Assembly: GCF_003007735.2 (NCBI RefSeq)
Contig: NZ_PXNQ02000006.1
Coordinates: 210,299-274,298 of the forward strand
Reading direction: 5' to 3'
DNA length: 64,000 nt
Origin: Paracoccus methylarcula
GTDB taxonomy: Bacteria > Pseudomonadota > Alphaproteobacteria > Rhodobacterales > Rhodobacteraceae
Shown here one piece after another: positions 46,152 to 54,778 of this stretch. The notes under the pieces are model-generated. The model was not told the DNA's origin and ran no database searches. It worked only from the letters and a program-made list of their open reading frames with translations. The position numbers and the translations under genes are program-made. The stretch's first letter is position 1. Each line of letters opens with the position of its first letter.

Positions 46152-46226
46152 TGGCTGGGGCGGTAGGATTCGAACCTACGGTACACGGTACCAAAAACCG
46201 TTGCCTTACCACTTGGCTACGCCCCA
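46152..46226 (-). tRNA. tRNA-Gln (TTG anticodon)
   Basis: 75 nt including an encoded CCA, minus strand. Acceptor TGGGGCG/CGCCCCA; anticodon arm ACGGT-TTTTGGT-ACCGT gives TTG; T arm CGTAGG-TTCGAAT-CCTACG. Its 3' end faces the vgrG side, the orientation in which mobile islands integrate at tRNA genes. The 294 bp between vgrG and the tRNA (45858-46151) show no gene, only an imperfect GCCGGAT/ATCCGGC hairpin at about 46078-46112. Confidence 0.95.
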
Positions 46227-46320
46227 ACTGTCGGGGCTGAATAGCCAAGACGACGGGGGGGGGTCAAGCCGAAATTTGCGCCGGCTTGCCCGTCGCGGGC
46301 GATCTCGTTATGCGCAGCTC

Positions 46321-47502
46321 ATGGATCAGGTGGATATCGCAATTCTTGGCGCCGGCGCGGCGGGGTTGTTCTGTGCGGGCTCTGCCCTGACGCAGGGCTG
46401 TCGCATCCTTGTCGCGGAGCATTCCCGCAAACCCGGCGAGAAGATTCGCATCTCGGGCGGGGGTCGGTGCAACTTCACCAATCTTGCGACCTCCTGGGAT
46501 CGCTTCCTGTCGCGGAATCGGCGTTTCGCGGCTTCGGCCCTGGCGCGATACCGTCCGGAGGATTTCGTGCGTCTCGTGGATCACGCGGGAATCGGCTGGC
46601 ACGAAAAGACGCAGGGACAGCTATTCTGCGACGGCAAGGCCACCCAGATCACGGACATGCTGATGCATCGCATGCGCGGTGCCGAGCTCCGGCTGGAAAC
46701 CTCGGTCGAAGACGTTCATCGCAATGCGGAAGGCTTCGTCATTGCCACGAATGCGGGGCAGGTTCGGGCTAGGCGCGTCGTCGTGGCGACTGGCGGGAAA
46801 TCGATCCCAAAGATGGGCGCGACGGGCATAGGCTATGCGATTGCGCGCAAATTCGGATTGCGGATCGTGGAGCCGCGCGCAGGGCTGGTGCCGCTGACCT
46901 TCGCCGAGCAGGATCTGGTCCTGTGCCGTCCCCTGGCGGGAATCTCGGTCGAGGCAGAGATCCGTCACGGAAAGGCAGGGTTCCGCGATGCGCTGCTATT
47001 TACTCATCGCGGGTTGAGCGGTCCGGCGATCCTGCAGATCTCCAACTACTGGCAGCCGGGGGAGGTTCTGGAGGTCAACCTTCAACCCGATCTCGATATC
47101 ACCGAGGCGTTGATGATGGCGCGAAAAGGGGCGGGGCGCATGACCGTTGCGACGATCCTGTCGCAATGGCTGCCCGAACGGCTTACGCAGGCGATCGCGG
47201 CCGAGCAGGGGCTGTCTGAAGCGCGCTTGGCGGATCAGCCCAACGCCGTGTTGCAGCGGCTCGGGTTACGTATCAATCGCTGGCAGTTACGACCGGTCGG
47301 AACCGAAGGCTATCGAACGGCCGAGGTGACGCTTGGCGGTGTCGATACAGGTGATCTGGATGCAAGAACCATGCAGGCTCGGGAGGTTCCCGGACTGTAT
47401 TTCATCGGCGAATGCGTCGATGTGACCGGCTGGCTCGGCGGCTACAATTTCCAATGGGCCTGGGCATCCGCAGAGGCGGCCGGGCAGGCGCTGAAGGCAT
47501 AG
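46321..47502 (+). CDS. NAD(P)/FAD-dependent oxidoreductase, HI0933/YhiN family
   Basis: 393-residue flavoprotein of the HI0933 (BaiN-like) family. The FAD motif VDIAILGAGAAGLFCAGSAL begins at residue 4; RKPGEKIRISGGGRCNFTNL is the family signature; VVVATGGKSIPKMGATGIGY and the C-terminal CVDVTGWLGGYNFQWAWASA close the FAD site. Reading frame continues upstream across the tRNA, so the start is set at ATG 46321; the Shine-Dalgarno is weak. Physiological substrate unknown. Confidence 0.88.
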   Translation: MDQVDIAILGAGAAGLFCAGSALTQGCRILVAEHSRKPGEKIRISGGGRCNFTNLATSWDRFLSRNRRFAASALARYRPEDFVRLVDHAGIGWHEKTQGQLFCDGKATQITDMLMHRMRGAELRLETSVEDVHRNAEGFVIATNAGQVRARRVVVATGGKSIPKMGATGIGYAIARKFGLRIVEPRAGLVPLTFAEQDLVLCRPLAGISVEAEIRHGKAGFRDALLFTHRGLSGPAILQISNYWQPGEVLEVNLQPDLDITEALMMARKGAGRMTVATILSQWLPERLTQAIAAEQGLSEARLADQPNAVLQRLGLRINRWQLRPVGTEGYRTAEVTLGGVDTGDLDARTMQAREVPGLYFIGECVDVTGWLGGYNFQWAWASAEAAGQALKA

Positions 47503-47530
47503 CGAGTTTCAGCGAAACGCCATTCGCCGA

Positions 47531-48373
47531 TCAGATCTCGATCGGGTCGGCCTTGGCTATCGCGTCGAATTTCATCAGCGATGCGATCAGCGCAGGCATC
47601 TGATCCAGCGGGATCATGTTCGGTCCGTCCGATGGCGCGTTGTCAGGGTCTTCATGCGTTTCTATGAAAACACCCGCAACCCCCAGTGCCACTGCCGCCC
47701 GTGCCATGACCGGGGCGAATTCGCGCTGTCCGCCGGAAGAGCCGCCCCGGCCCCCCGGTTGCTGCACGGAATGGGTGGCGTCCATGATCACGGGATAGCC
47801 GGTGCGCGCCATGATCGGCAATGCCCGCATGTCCGCGACCAGGGTATTGTAGCCAAAGCTTGCCCCGCGCTCGGTCAGCAGGATGTTCTCATTTCCGGTC
47901 GAGGCGACCTTGGCGGCGACATTCGGCATGTCCCATGGGGCAAGGAACTGCCCCTTCTTGATATTGACCACCGCCCCCGATTCTCCGGCTGCCAGCAGAA
48001 GATCCGTCTGCCGCGACAGGAAGGCCGGGATCTGGATCACATCCACCGCTTCGGCGGCCATCGCGACCTGGAGGGTGTCATGGACATCGGTCAGGACCGG
48101 GCAGCCCAGCTTTTCGCGGATGGTTGCGAGCATCTGCAACCCGTCCTCCGCTCCCACGCCCCGCCGCCCCTGCAACGAGCTGCGGTTCGCCTTGTCGTAG
48201 CTTGCCTTGAAGATATAGCCTGCACCGGCGGCCTTGCAGGCCCTGGCCATGGTTTCGCCTATATGCAAGGCGTGATCCAGGTTTTCCAACTGGCAGGGAC
48301 CCGCGATCACCGTCAGGGGAAGGTTGTTGCCGCAGGCCAGGTCGCGGATGCTGATATGGCGTTGTGTGGTCAT
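47531..48373 (-). CDS. kdsA: 3-deoxy-8-phosphooctulonate synthase (KDO-8-P synthase)
   Basis: Condenses phosphoenolpyruvate and arabinose 5-phosphate to Kdo-8-phosphate for LPS core or the capsule linker. 280 residues. LTVIAGPCQLENLDHALHIG, FKASYDKANRSSLQGRRGVG, VLTDVHDTLQVAMAAEAVDV, QIPAFLSRQTDLLLAAGESG and DATHSVQQPGG are all canonical; the C-terminal FIETHEDPDNAPSDGPNMIP is intact. The start overlaps the kpsE-like stop (ATGA), tying it to capsule export. It may be a capsule-dedicated copy. Confidence 0.95.
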   Translation of the reverse strand: MTTQRHISIRDLACGNNLPLTVIAGPCQLENLDHALHIGETMARACKAAGAGYIFKASYDKANRSSLQGRRGVGAEDGLQMLATIREKLGCPVLTDVHDTLQVAMAAEAVDVIQIPAFLSRQTDLLLAAGESGAVVNIKKGQFLAPWDMPNVAAKVASTGNENILLTERGASFGYNTLVADMRALPIMARTGYPVIMDATHSVQQPGGRGGSSGGQREFAPVMARAAVALGVAGVFIETHEDPDNAPSDGPNMIPLDQMPALIASLMKFDAIAKADPIEI

Positions 48374-50133
48374 GTTGATACCTGTTCACGCAAGATCGAC
48401 ACTGTCAACGACAGCATGAGATAGATGCCCATGAAAATCAGGAAAGCCACAAGCGTATTCTGGAACGCCTTGGGATAGGTCGCATCGTCCGGCGGCACCG
48501 GAGAGACGGAAAGCGACAGATAGCGGACCTGCTTGTTGGCCTCGATCTGCGCGGCTTCCAACTGTTCGGCGGCGCTTGCGAGCAGACCCTGCCGGGTTTC
48601 AAGATCGCCTTCGGCGATGCGCAACTCGCCGGTGATCTCGGCCAGCGAATTCCTGGTGTCGTTATTCTGGGTCAACTGGCGCCTGGTATCCGAAATCATC
48701 TGTTCCAGCCGCTCGATATCACCGCGCGTCGCATCGACACGGCTTTGCACGGGCCGCGGATTGGAGAGCAATTGACCAAGTTCGAGCCGCTTCTGGGTCA
48801 ATTCTCCCTCGAGCTGCGACACCTGTCCCATGACGACCGAACTTTCGGCCTGGGGATCCAGCACGCCCAGTTGGGTCTGCAATTCCTGAACACGGCGCTG
48901 CGCCTCGAGGACCTTGGCCTCGGCATCTTCGTAATTATTGCGCGCGCCCTTCATCTGGTCATCGCGCAGGCGGGAGGTCATGTGATCCACCTCTTCTTCG
49001 GCATAGCGGATCAGCGCCAGGGAAAATTCCTTGCTGAGCTCGGGATCCGGCGCGATCACCTCCATGTTGATCACCCCTTCGGTCGGATCATATCCGATAA
49101 CGATGGAATCCTTGTAGACTGCGTAGGTCTCCTCGTTCGAAGCGTCCGGGGCGAGGCGCTTGATCGGGTCGATATCCGGATCCTGGAAGGTTTTCTTGAA
49201 GCCAAGCTCCTTGTCCAACCGGATCATCGCGGCTCGAGATGTCAGATAGCTCTGGACCCCGACCGCATCGGTATTGGTTGCCAATGGAGAACTGCCGAAC
49301 AGGCCGCCGGTTGCACCCGCGCCCGCCGGTTCGGCCATCTGGATCCGGAACTGGGAGTCGGTCGCGTAAAGGGGGGTGGCAACCGCGTAGTAATAATATC
49401 CGGCGATAATCGTGGGCAGGGCGACGAAAAACATCAGCCGCAAGCCCAGCATGATCAACCGCCGCCGCCGCCTTCGCGAGATGTCCTGTTGAATGCGGAA
49501 GATCTCGGCGGCGCGGCGCTCTTCGGTCATTTCTTCGCGAGAGGGCAGGGCTGCAGGAGATTTCAGCGCCGGAGTCGCGGATGGTGTCCGGATGGCGGGC
49601 GTGTTCGCTGCCGGGGAGGTTCCGGCCCTGTGCCCCTCATTCGAAAGGATCTGCTTCAGCGCGGCGCGATGCGACGGGTCAATGCCGCGTTCCCGCAATT
49701 CCAGCACCGCTTCCTCGTCCGAGTTCACCTTGATCTGGTGCAGCGATGCGATGCGGCGTGCAATGCGCAACTGGCGTTCGGACAGCTTTTCTGCGCGAAT
49801 CGCGTCGAGTTTGGCATCACGATCCTCGATGGAGCCTGCCGCGCCGCCCGCCGTTTCATCCGCTTTGCCGGCTTTCGCCTTGTCGGTGAGGCTGAAATCA
49901 CCGAATCCGTCATCCGTGTCTTCGGTGCGCATGAAGCGTTCGCGCATCTCTGTCTCGGATTCGGCAGTGGATTTCGGGGCGCTGGCCGGGGCGGCCTGAT
50001 CCGTGGGCTTCTTGCGCAATTCCACCCGGACTTTCGGTGCTGCCTTGGTGGAACCAGTCTGATCCGCAGCGTCGGGGCGGACGGATTCATCGGCGGAAGC
50101 GTGAAAACGCCGCGCCTTAGGCGGTGTAGTCAT
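48370..50133 (-). CDS. kpsE: Capsule polysaccharide export inner-membrane protein, KpsE-like
   Basis: 587-residue polysaccharide co-polymerase of the KpsE/CtrB type. A transmembrane helix at about residues 226-250 (LGLRLMFFVALPTIIAGYYY), a long periplasmic coiled-coil region (EAQRRVQELQTQLGVLDPQA, with heptads to about residue 530) and a second helix at about 556-580 (LVAFLIFMGIYLMLSLTVSI). The N-terminal cytoplasmic part of about 220 residues is unusual: Ala/Pro/Glu-rich and largely unstructured. ATG 50133 overlaps the end of the kpsT-like gene by 17 bp. Couples the ABC transporter to the outer-membrane exporter for capsule export. Confidence 0.87.
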   Translation of the reverse strand: MTTPPKARRFHASADESVRPDAADQTGSTKAAPKVRVELRKKPTDQAAPASAPKSTAESETEMRERFMRTEDTDDGFGDFSLTDKAKAGKADETAGGAAGSIEDRDAKLDAIRAEKLSERQLRIARRIASLHQIKVNSDEEAVLELRERGIDPSHRAALKQILSNEGHRAGTSPAANTPAIRTPSATPALKSPAALPSREEMTEERRAAEIFRIQQDISRRRRRRLIMLGLRLMFFVALPTIIAGYYYYAVATPLYATDSQFRIQMAEPAGAGATGGLFGSSPLATNTDAVGVQSYLTSRAAMIRLDKELGFKKTFQDPDIDPIKRLAPDASNEETYAVYKDSIVIGYDPTEGVINMEVIAPDPELSKEFSLALIRYAEEEVDHMTSRLRDDQMKGARNNYEDAEAKVLEAQRRVQELQTQLGVLDPQAESSVVMGQVSQLEGELTQKRLELGQLLSNPRPVQSRVDATRGDIERLEQMISDTRRQLTQNNDTRNSLAEITGELRIAEGDLETRQGLLASAAEQLEAAQIEANKQVRYLSLSVSPVPPDDATYPKAFQNTLVAFLIFMGIYLMLSLTVSILREQVST

Positions 50134-50770
50134 AATACTGCTTTGCCTCTTCAAGTGTCTCGAACATGTATAATTTTCCGTCACGCATGATAGCTGCCGA
50201 ACGGCAGAATTTCTCGATGGTTCCGGGCTGGTGTGAAACAATGATCACGGTAGAGTTCCGCAGCCTGTCGAAAAGGACCGAACCGGCCTTGCGGTTGAAT
50301 TCCACATCGGTGGTCTGCGGCATCCCCTCGTCAATAAGATAGATGTCAAATTCCAGTGCGAGCAGCAGTGAAAAATTGAAGCGCTGCCGCATCCCCGCGG
50401 AATAGGTGCCCACGGGCATGTCGAAATATTCGTCGATGCCGGCGAGCCAGCGGGTGAATGCCTCGACATAATCGGGATCGAGTCCGTAGATGCGGGCGAT
50501 GTAGCGCGCGTTCTCGACTGCCGAATGCCTGGTGACCACGCCCCCCATGAAGCCGAGGGGGAAGGAAACGCGGCAATCCGAGCGAATCACGCCTTCGTCC
50601 GGCTTTTCCAACCCGCACATCATGTTGATCAGCGTGGTTTTCCCGGTCCCGTTGGGGGCGAGGATGCCGAGCGAGTTTCCCAATTCGACGCGGAATGACG
50701 CGCGGTCGAGAATCACCTTGCGTTGCAGCCCGGTCCAGAAGGACTTGGAGACGTTCTCAAATTCCAGCAT
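50117..50770 (-). CDS. kpsT: Capsule polysaccharide ABC transporter ATP-binding protein, KpsT-like
   Basis: 217-residue ATPase matching KpsT/CtrD length. Walker A LGILAPNGTGKTTLINMMCG at residues 34-53, signature VGTYSAGMRQRFNFSLLLAL, Walker B FDIYLIDEGMPQTTD, H-loop VIIVSHQPG, and C-terminal KLYMFETLEEAKQYYDYTA as in KpsT. ATG 50770 is the family start; upstream frame is spurious. It works with a KpsM-type permease, which is not in the window. Start is preceded by only a weak ribosome site. Confidence 0.9.
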   Translation of the reverse strand: MLEFENVSKSFWTGLQRKVILDRASFRVELGNSLGILAPNGTGKTTLINMMCGLEKPDEGVIRSDCRVSFPLGFMGGVVTRHSAVENARYIARIYGLDPDYVEAFTRWLAGIDEYFDMPVGTYSAGMRQRFNFSLLLALEFDIYLIDEGMPQTTDVEFNRKAGSVLFDRLRNSTVIIVSHQPGTIEKFCRSAAIMRDGKLYMFETLEEAKQYYDYTA

Positions 50771-50923
50771 GTAATGCCTGTCATCATCCTTCGAATATCG
50801 CCAGACCGGCGATGTCGGCGGACCATAGGTGCCAGTCGGCATGCTGTCCAGTTGCCTGAAGGATACATGAGGAAACGTGATGACGCAGGTTATTTCGCGT
50901 TGTATTTGTATTAGATTGAACGA

Positions 50924-51505
50924 ATGCTGCCCCTGCGTGAAGACATAGAATTCTGCACATTGTGTGCCAAACGTTTCGCCGCCACGGTGACGGCGCATCG
51001 GCCCCGTCCGGTGGTCTGGTTCCGCAGTGGGGCGGGACTGCTGATCGCGGGGCAGGCGCCGGGAATGCGGGTGCATGAAAGCGGCCGTCCCTTTGCCGAC
51101 CGCTCGGGCGAACGATTGCGGCAATGGATGGATGTCGATGAGGCAACATTCTACGACCGCGACCGGATCGCGATCGTGCCCATGGCTTTTTGTTTTCCGG
51201 GTTATGATGCAAAGGGTTCGGATTTACCTCCACCGCCGATCTGCGCCCGGACATGGCGGGCCCGGGTCATGGAGCATCTGCAGCCGCGATTGACCCTGCT
51301 GGTCGGCGGCCACGCGATAAGGTGGCATCTGGGGGCCTCCAATGTCACCGACACCGTTCGCGCATGGCGGGATCATGCTCCGCTGGTCTTTCCCCTGCCG
51401 CATCCGTCCTGGCGCAATACCGCATGGCTCGGCAGGAACCCGTGGTTCGAGGCTGAACTGCTCCCTTCGCTCCGCGAGGCCGTCGCGAAGGAATTGGGGC
51501 GATAG
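50924..51505 (+). CDS. Uracil-DNA glycosylase-family protein
   Basis: 193-residue UDG-superfamily protein. LLIAGQAPGMRVHESGRPFA is the family motif 1 (water-activating/uracil pocket), IAIVPMAFCFPGYDAKGSDL a middle motif, and PLPHPSWRNTAWLGRNPWFE the C-terminal HPS leucine-loop equivalent. CTLCAKRF near residue 11 gives two cysteines, too few for a full FeS cluster. Divergent from kpsT. Homologues excise uracil or related lesions; this subgroup is often annotated only as family. Confidence 0.85.
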   Translation: MLPLREDIEFCTLCAKRFAATVTAHRPRPVVWFRSGAGLLIAGQAPGMRVHESGRPFADRSGERLRQWMDVDEATFYDRDRIAIVPMAFCFPGYDAKGSDLPPPPICARTWRARVMEHLQPRLTLLVGGHAIRWHLGASNVTDTVRAWRDHAPLVFPLPHPSWRNTAWLGRNPWFEAELLPSLREAVAKELGR

Positions 51506-51584
51506 GCTGGCGCCGATCCGCCGGGGCGGGAACGCGATCAGAGCGAGTTTCCGCCCCGCAAACCGCCCAGCCCGGCCGGTTCTG

Positions 51585-52130
51585 CTATCGGATCGGATTC
51601 GCGGCCATCTCGGCTGCCACTTCTTCGTCGACAGGGACATCGAGGCTGTTCACGAGGAAGCCCAGCACCGAGTAAAAGCCGACCGTAGCCATCAGGTCCA
51701 ACATCCCTTTCGCTCCGATCTCTTCGATCAATTCTTCGCGGGTGTCCGGAAGCAGGCGGGCATCCGTCATCAGCTCATCCACGGCGCGGGCCAATACGCG
51801 ATCAGCGTCGGACATGTTCTCCAGCGGTCCGGCCAGGGTGGCGATACGCAGATCATCCATGCCCACGGCACGCCCCCGGCTGACATGGTGAGCCCATTCA
51901 TAGGGCGCATCCAGGTTATGGCCGGTGCGCAGGATCACCACCTCGCTTTGCTGATCCGACATCGCCCGCTTGCGCACGACATGATCGCGCAAGGGCGCCC
52001 AGGCCGCCAGCAGGTCGGGATGGTGGACCATCACGCGATAGACGTTCAGGCGACCGGCGAAGCCTTCGCGCAATTCCGCGGCAGTTTCCGGCCATTCGCC
52101 ATTCGTCAGGGGTTTCAACTTCGTGCTCAT
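51585..52130 (-). CDS. Carboxymuconolactone decarboxylase-family protein
   Basis: 181-residue all-helical CMD/AhpD-like protein. SDQQSEVVILRTGHNLDAPY and EWAHHVSRGRAVGMDDLRIA form the conserved core; the typical AhpD CxxC is absent (HNLDAPYEWAHH instead), so peroxidase activity is unlikely. A C-terminal EELIEEIGAKGMLDLMATVG helix matches the peroxidase-related subgroup. Divergent from the aminotransferase gene with 42 bp between the starts. Substrate unknown. Confidence 0.85.
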   Translation of the reverse strand: MSTKLKPLTNGEWPETAAELREGFAGRLNVYRVMVHHPDLLAAWAPLRDHVVRKRAMSDQQSEVVILRTGHNLDAPYEWAHHVSRGRAVGMDDLRIATLAGPLENMSDADRVLARAVDELMTDARLLPDTREELIEEIGAKGMLDLMATVGFYSVLGFLVNSLDVPVDEEVAAEMAANPIR

Positions 52131-52172
52131 CGGGACATCCTCATCGCGACGAAAGACTCAGGATATTTGATC

Positions 52173-53504
52173 ATGTCGCATGTATTCCCGCGCAATTGCC
52201 ATGTCCAACCCCCTGTCGCCACCGGGGGCGAGGGCGTCTGGCTGATCGATTCGGAAGGCCGCCGCTACCTGGACGGCTCGGGCGGGGCGGCGGTGTCCTG
52301 CCTGGGTCATGGCGACAGGCAGGTGACCGAGGCGATCAAGGCGCAACTCGACAAGCTGGCCTTTGCCCATACGGGCTTTCTGACCAGCGAACCGGCCGAG
52401 GCGCTGGCCGATCTGCTGATCGCGCATGCGCCGGACGATCTGGACCGGGTCTATTTCGTCTCGGGTGGGTCCGAGGCGACCGAGGCTGCGATCAAGCTGG
52501 CCCGGCAATACTGGGTCGAGAAGGGGCAGCCGCAGCGCTCGCGCCTGATCGCGCGGCAGCAGAGCTATCACGGCAATACCATCGGGGCGCTGTCGGCGGG
52601 AGGCAACGAATGGCGGCGGCAGCAATTCGGGCCGCTTCTTCTGGATATGAGCCATATCGCGCCCTGCTATGAATATCGCAACCGCGAGGAGGGGGAGACC
52701 CCGGAGGAATACGGCATCCGCGCCGCCGAGGCCTTGCGCGAGGAAATCGAGCGGGTCGGCCCCGAGACGGTCATGGCCTTCATGGCCGAGCCGGTGGTGG
52801 GGGCCACCGCGGGGGCCTTGCCCCCCGCGCCGGGATATTTCAAGCGCATTCGTGAAATTTGCGACGAATACGGCATCCTGCTGATCCTTGACGAGGTGAT
52901 GTGCGGGATGGGTCGCACCGGCACGCTGTTCGCCTGCGAGCAGGATGGTATCGCGCCGGACATCCTGTGCATCGCCAAGGGCCTGGGCGCGGGATATCAG
53001 CCCATAGGCGCGATGCTCTGCAGCGCCTCGGTCTATGACGCCGTGGCGCGGGGCAGCGGGTTCTTTCAGCATGGGCACACCTATATCGGCCATCCGGTCG
53101 CCACGGCGGCTGGTCTTGCGGTGGTCAGCGCCATCCTGGATCGCGGACTCTTGCCGCAGGTGCGGACCAAGGGGGCGGCGCTGCAAAAGGCGCTGGAGGC
53201 ACGTTTTGGACAGCATCCCCATGTCGGCGACATTCGCGGCAGGGGGCTGTTCCGCGGCATCGAGATCGTTGCGAACAGGGCCACCAAGGCGCCCTTCGAC
53301 CCGGCTCTCAAGCTTGCGGCCAAGCTGAAGAAGGCGGCCTTCGCGCGTGGATTGATCTGTTACCCGATGTCCGGCACCATCGACGGCAGGCATGGCGATC
53401 ACATCCTGCTGGCACCGCCCTTCATCCTCTCGGAGGACGAGATGGCGCAATTGGTCGAGATGCTGGCCGGGGCCATGGACGAGGTTCTGGCGGAGGTAAT
53501 GTAG
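52173..53504 (+). CDS. Class III aminotransferase (omega-amino acid type)
   Basis: 443-residue PLP-dependent class III aminotransferase. YFVSGGSEATEAAIKLARQY binds PLP phosphate; LLILDEVMCGMGRTGTLFAC carries the pyridine-N Asp; the Schiff-base Lys is in ILCIAKGLGAGYQPIGAMLC; SGFFQHGHTYIGHPVATAAG is a typical subgroup block. Starts at ATG 52173. Omega-amino acid:pyruvate or beta-alanine-type transaminases share these motifs; a link to the downstream transport and dehydratase genes is possible but they have their own spacing. Confidence 0.88.
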   Translation: MSHVFPRNCHVQPPVATGGEGVWLIDSEGRRYLDGSGGAAVSCLGHGDRQVTEAIKAQLDKLAFAHTGFLTSEPAEALADLLIAHAPDDLDRVYFVSGGSEATEAAIKLARQYWVEKGQPQRSRLIARQQSYHGNTIGALSAGGNEWRRQQFGPLLLDMSHIAPCYEYRNREEGETPEEYGIRAAEALREEIERVGPETVMAFMAEPVVGATAGALPPAPGYFKRIREICDEYGILLILDEVMCGMGRTGTLFACEQDGIAPDILCIAKGLGAGYQPIGAMLCSASVYDAVARGSGFFQHGHTYIGHPVATAAGLAVVSAILDRGLLPQVRTKGAALQKALEARFGQHPHVGDIRGRGLFRGIEIVANRATKAPFDPALKLAAKLKKAAFARGLICYPMSGTIDGRHGDHILLAPPFILSEDEMAQLVEMLAGAMDEVLAEVM

Positions 53505-53698
53505 CGGCGGAATCCGTGGCTTGTCCGGATCCGAGCGGGTGGGTTGAGTAGTTTAACCTATAGACAGCACTGAGTTTCCGGAATTCAGTTGTTAGGCATT
53601 GCCAAACCGCATGACTGCGCTACCGTAAACGTGAACCCGTGCCGAAAGGCGCGGGGTAAAATCGATACGATGACGGAAAAACCTAGGGAGATAGCTGC

Positions 53699-54669
53699 AT
53701 GAGCACGTTCAAACCGATTCTTCTGGCGACGGCCTTCGCGCTTGGCGCAAGCGCGGCCGCTGCCCAGGAAGAGCGCTTCATCACCATCGGCACCGGTGGT
53801 CAAACCGGCGTCTATTACGTTGTCGGGCAGTCGATCTGCCGCCTGGTAAACCGGAATACCGCCGAGACAGGCATCAAATGCACCGCGCCATCGACAGGTG
53901 GCTCGATCGCCAATATCAATGCGATCCAGGCCGGCGACATGACCATGGGCGTGGCCCAGTCCGATTGGCAGTTTCACGCCTTTAATGGCGATGTCCCCGA
54001 ATTCGAGGGCGACAAGAAGTTCGACGGCCTGCGCTCGGTCTTTTCGGTTCACCCCGAACCGTTCACCGTGGTTGCCCGCGCCGATTCCGGGATCGAAAAC
54101 TTCGAGGGTCTCAAGGGCAAGCGGGTGAATGTCGGCAATCCCGGCTCGGGTCAGCGGGGCACGATGGAAGTCGTGCTGGATGCGCTCGGCTGGACGATGG
54201 GAGATTTCTCGCTCGCCTCCGAGCTGAAACCGGCGGAGCAGTCGGCTGCCCTGGGCGACAACAAGGTCGATGCGATCATCTACACCGTGGGCCATCCCAA
54301 TGGCTCGATCCAGGAGGCGACCTCGACGGTGGAGGCACGGCTTATCCCGGTCACCGGCGAGGCGATCGACAAGCTGGTCGAGGACAATCCCTATTACGCC
54401 AAGGCGACGATCCCCGGCGGCATGTATGCCGGCAATGACGAGGATGTCGAAACCTTCGGCGTGAAGGCGACCTTCGTCACCTCGGCCGATGTTCCCGAGG
54501 ACATGGTCTATGAGGTCGTGAAGGCGTCTTCGACAATTTCGACCGCTTCAAGGGCCTGCATCCGGCCTTCGCCAACCTCGAGCCCGAGGCGATGATCGCG
54601 GAAGGCAACAGCGCCCCGCTGCATCCGGGAGCCGAGAAATATTACCGGGAACAAGGCTGGATCGAATAA
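53699..54669 (+). CDS. TAXI-family TRAP transporter solute-binding protein, frameshifted in this sequence
   Basis: About 323-residue periplasmic binding protein if restored. Signal peptide ending at [70 protein letters not shown] and [20 protein letters not shown] are TAXI signatures. At about 54525 the sense frame shifts after YEVVKA; a missing base in AAGGCGTCTTC (AAGGCCGTC) restores [20 protein letters not shown] and [11 protein letters not shown]. It is first of a transport set with the fused permease and a UspA protein. TAXI systems characterised so far take up dicarboxylates or glutamate-like solutes. Confidence 0.88.
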
Positions 54670-54778
54670 CCAGCCGAATGATCATACGGGGCGGCCTTTG
54701 CGGGCCGCCTCTCGCTCGTAAAAATCATAAAAACTCGTGAACACAATAATATAATGCCCAAACGGGGAGGGTGGCGCG

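Noticed and set aside
35844..46226. Prophage or integrative element
   Set aside because: VgrG resembles phage spike proteins, but there is no integrase, capsid, terminase or lysis gene and no att repeat was seen.
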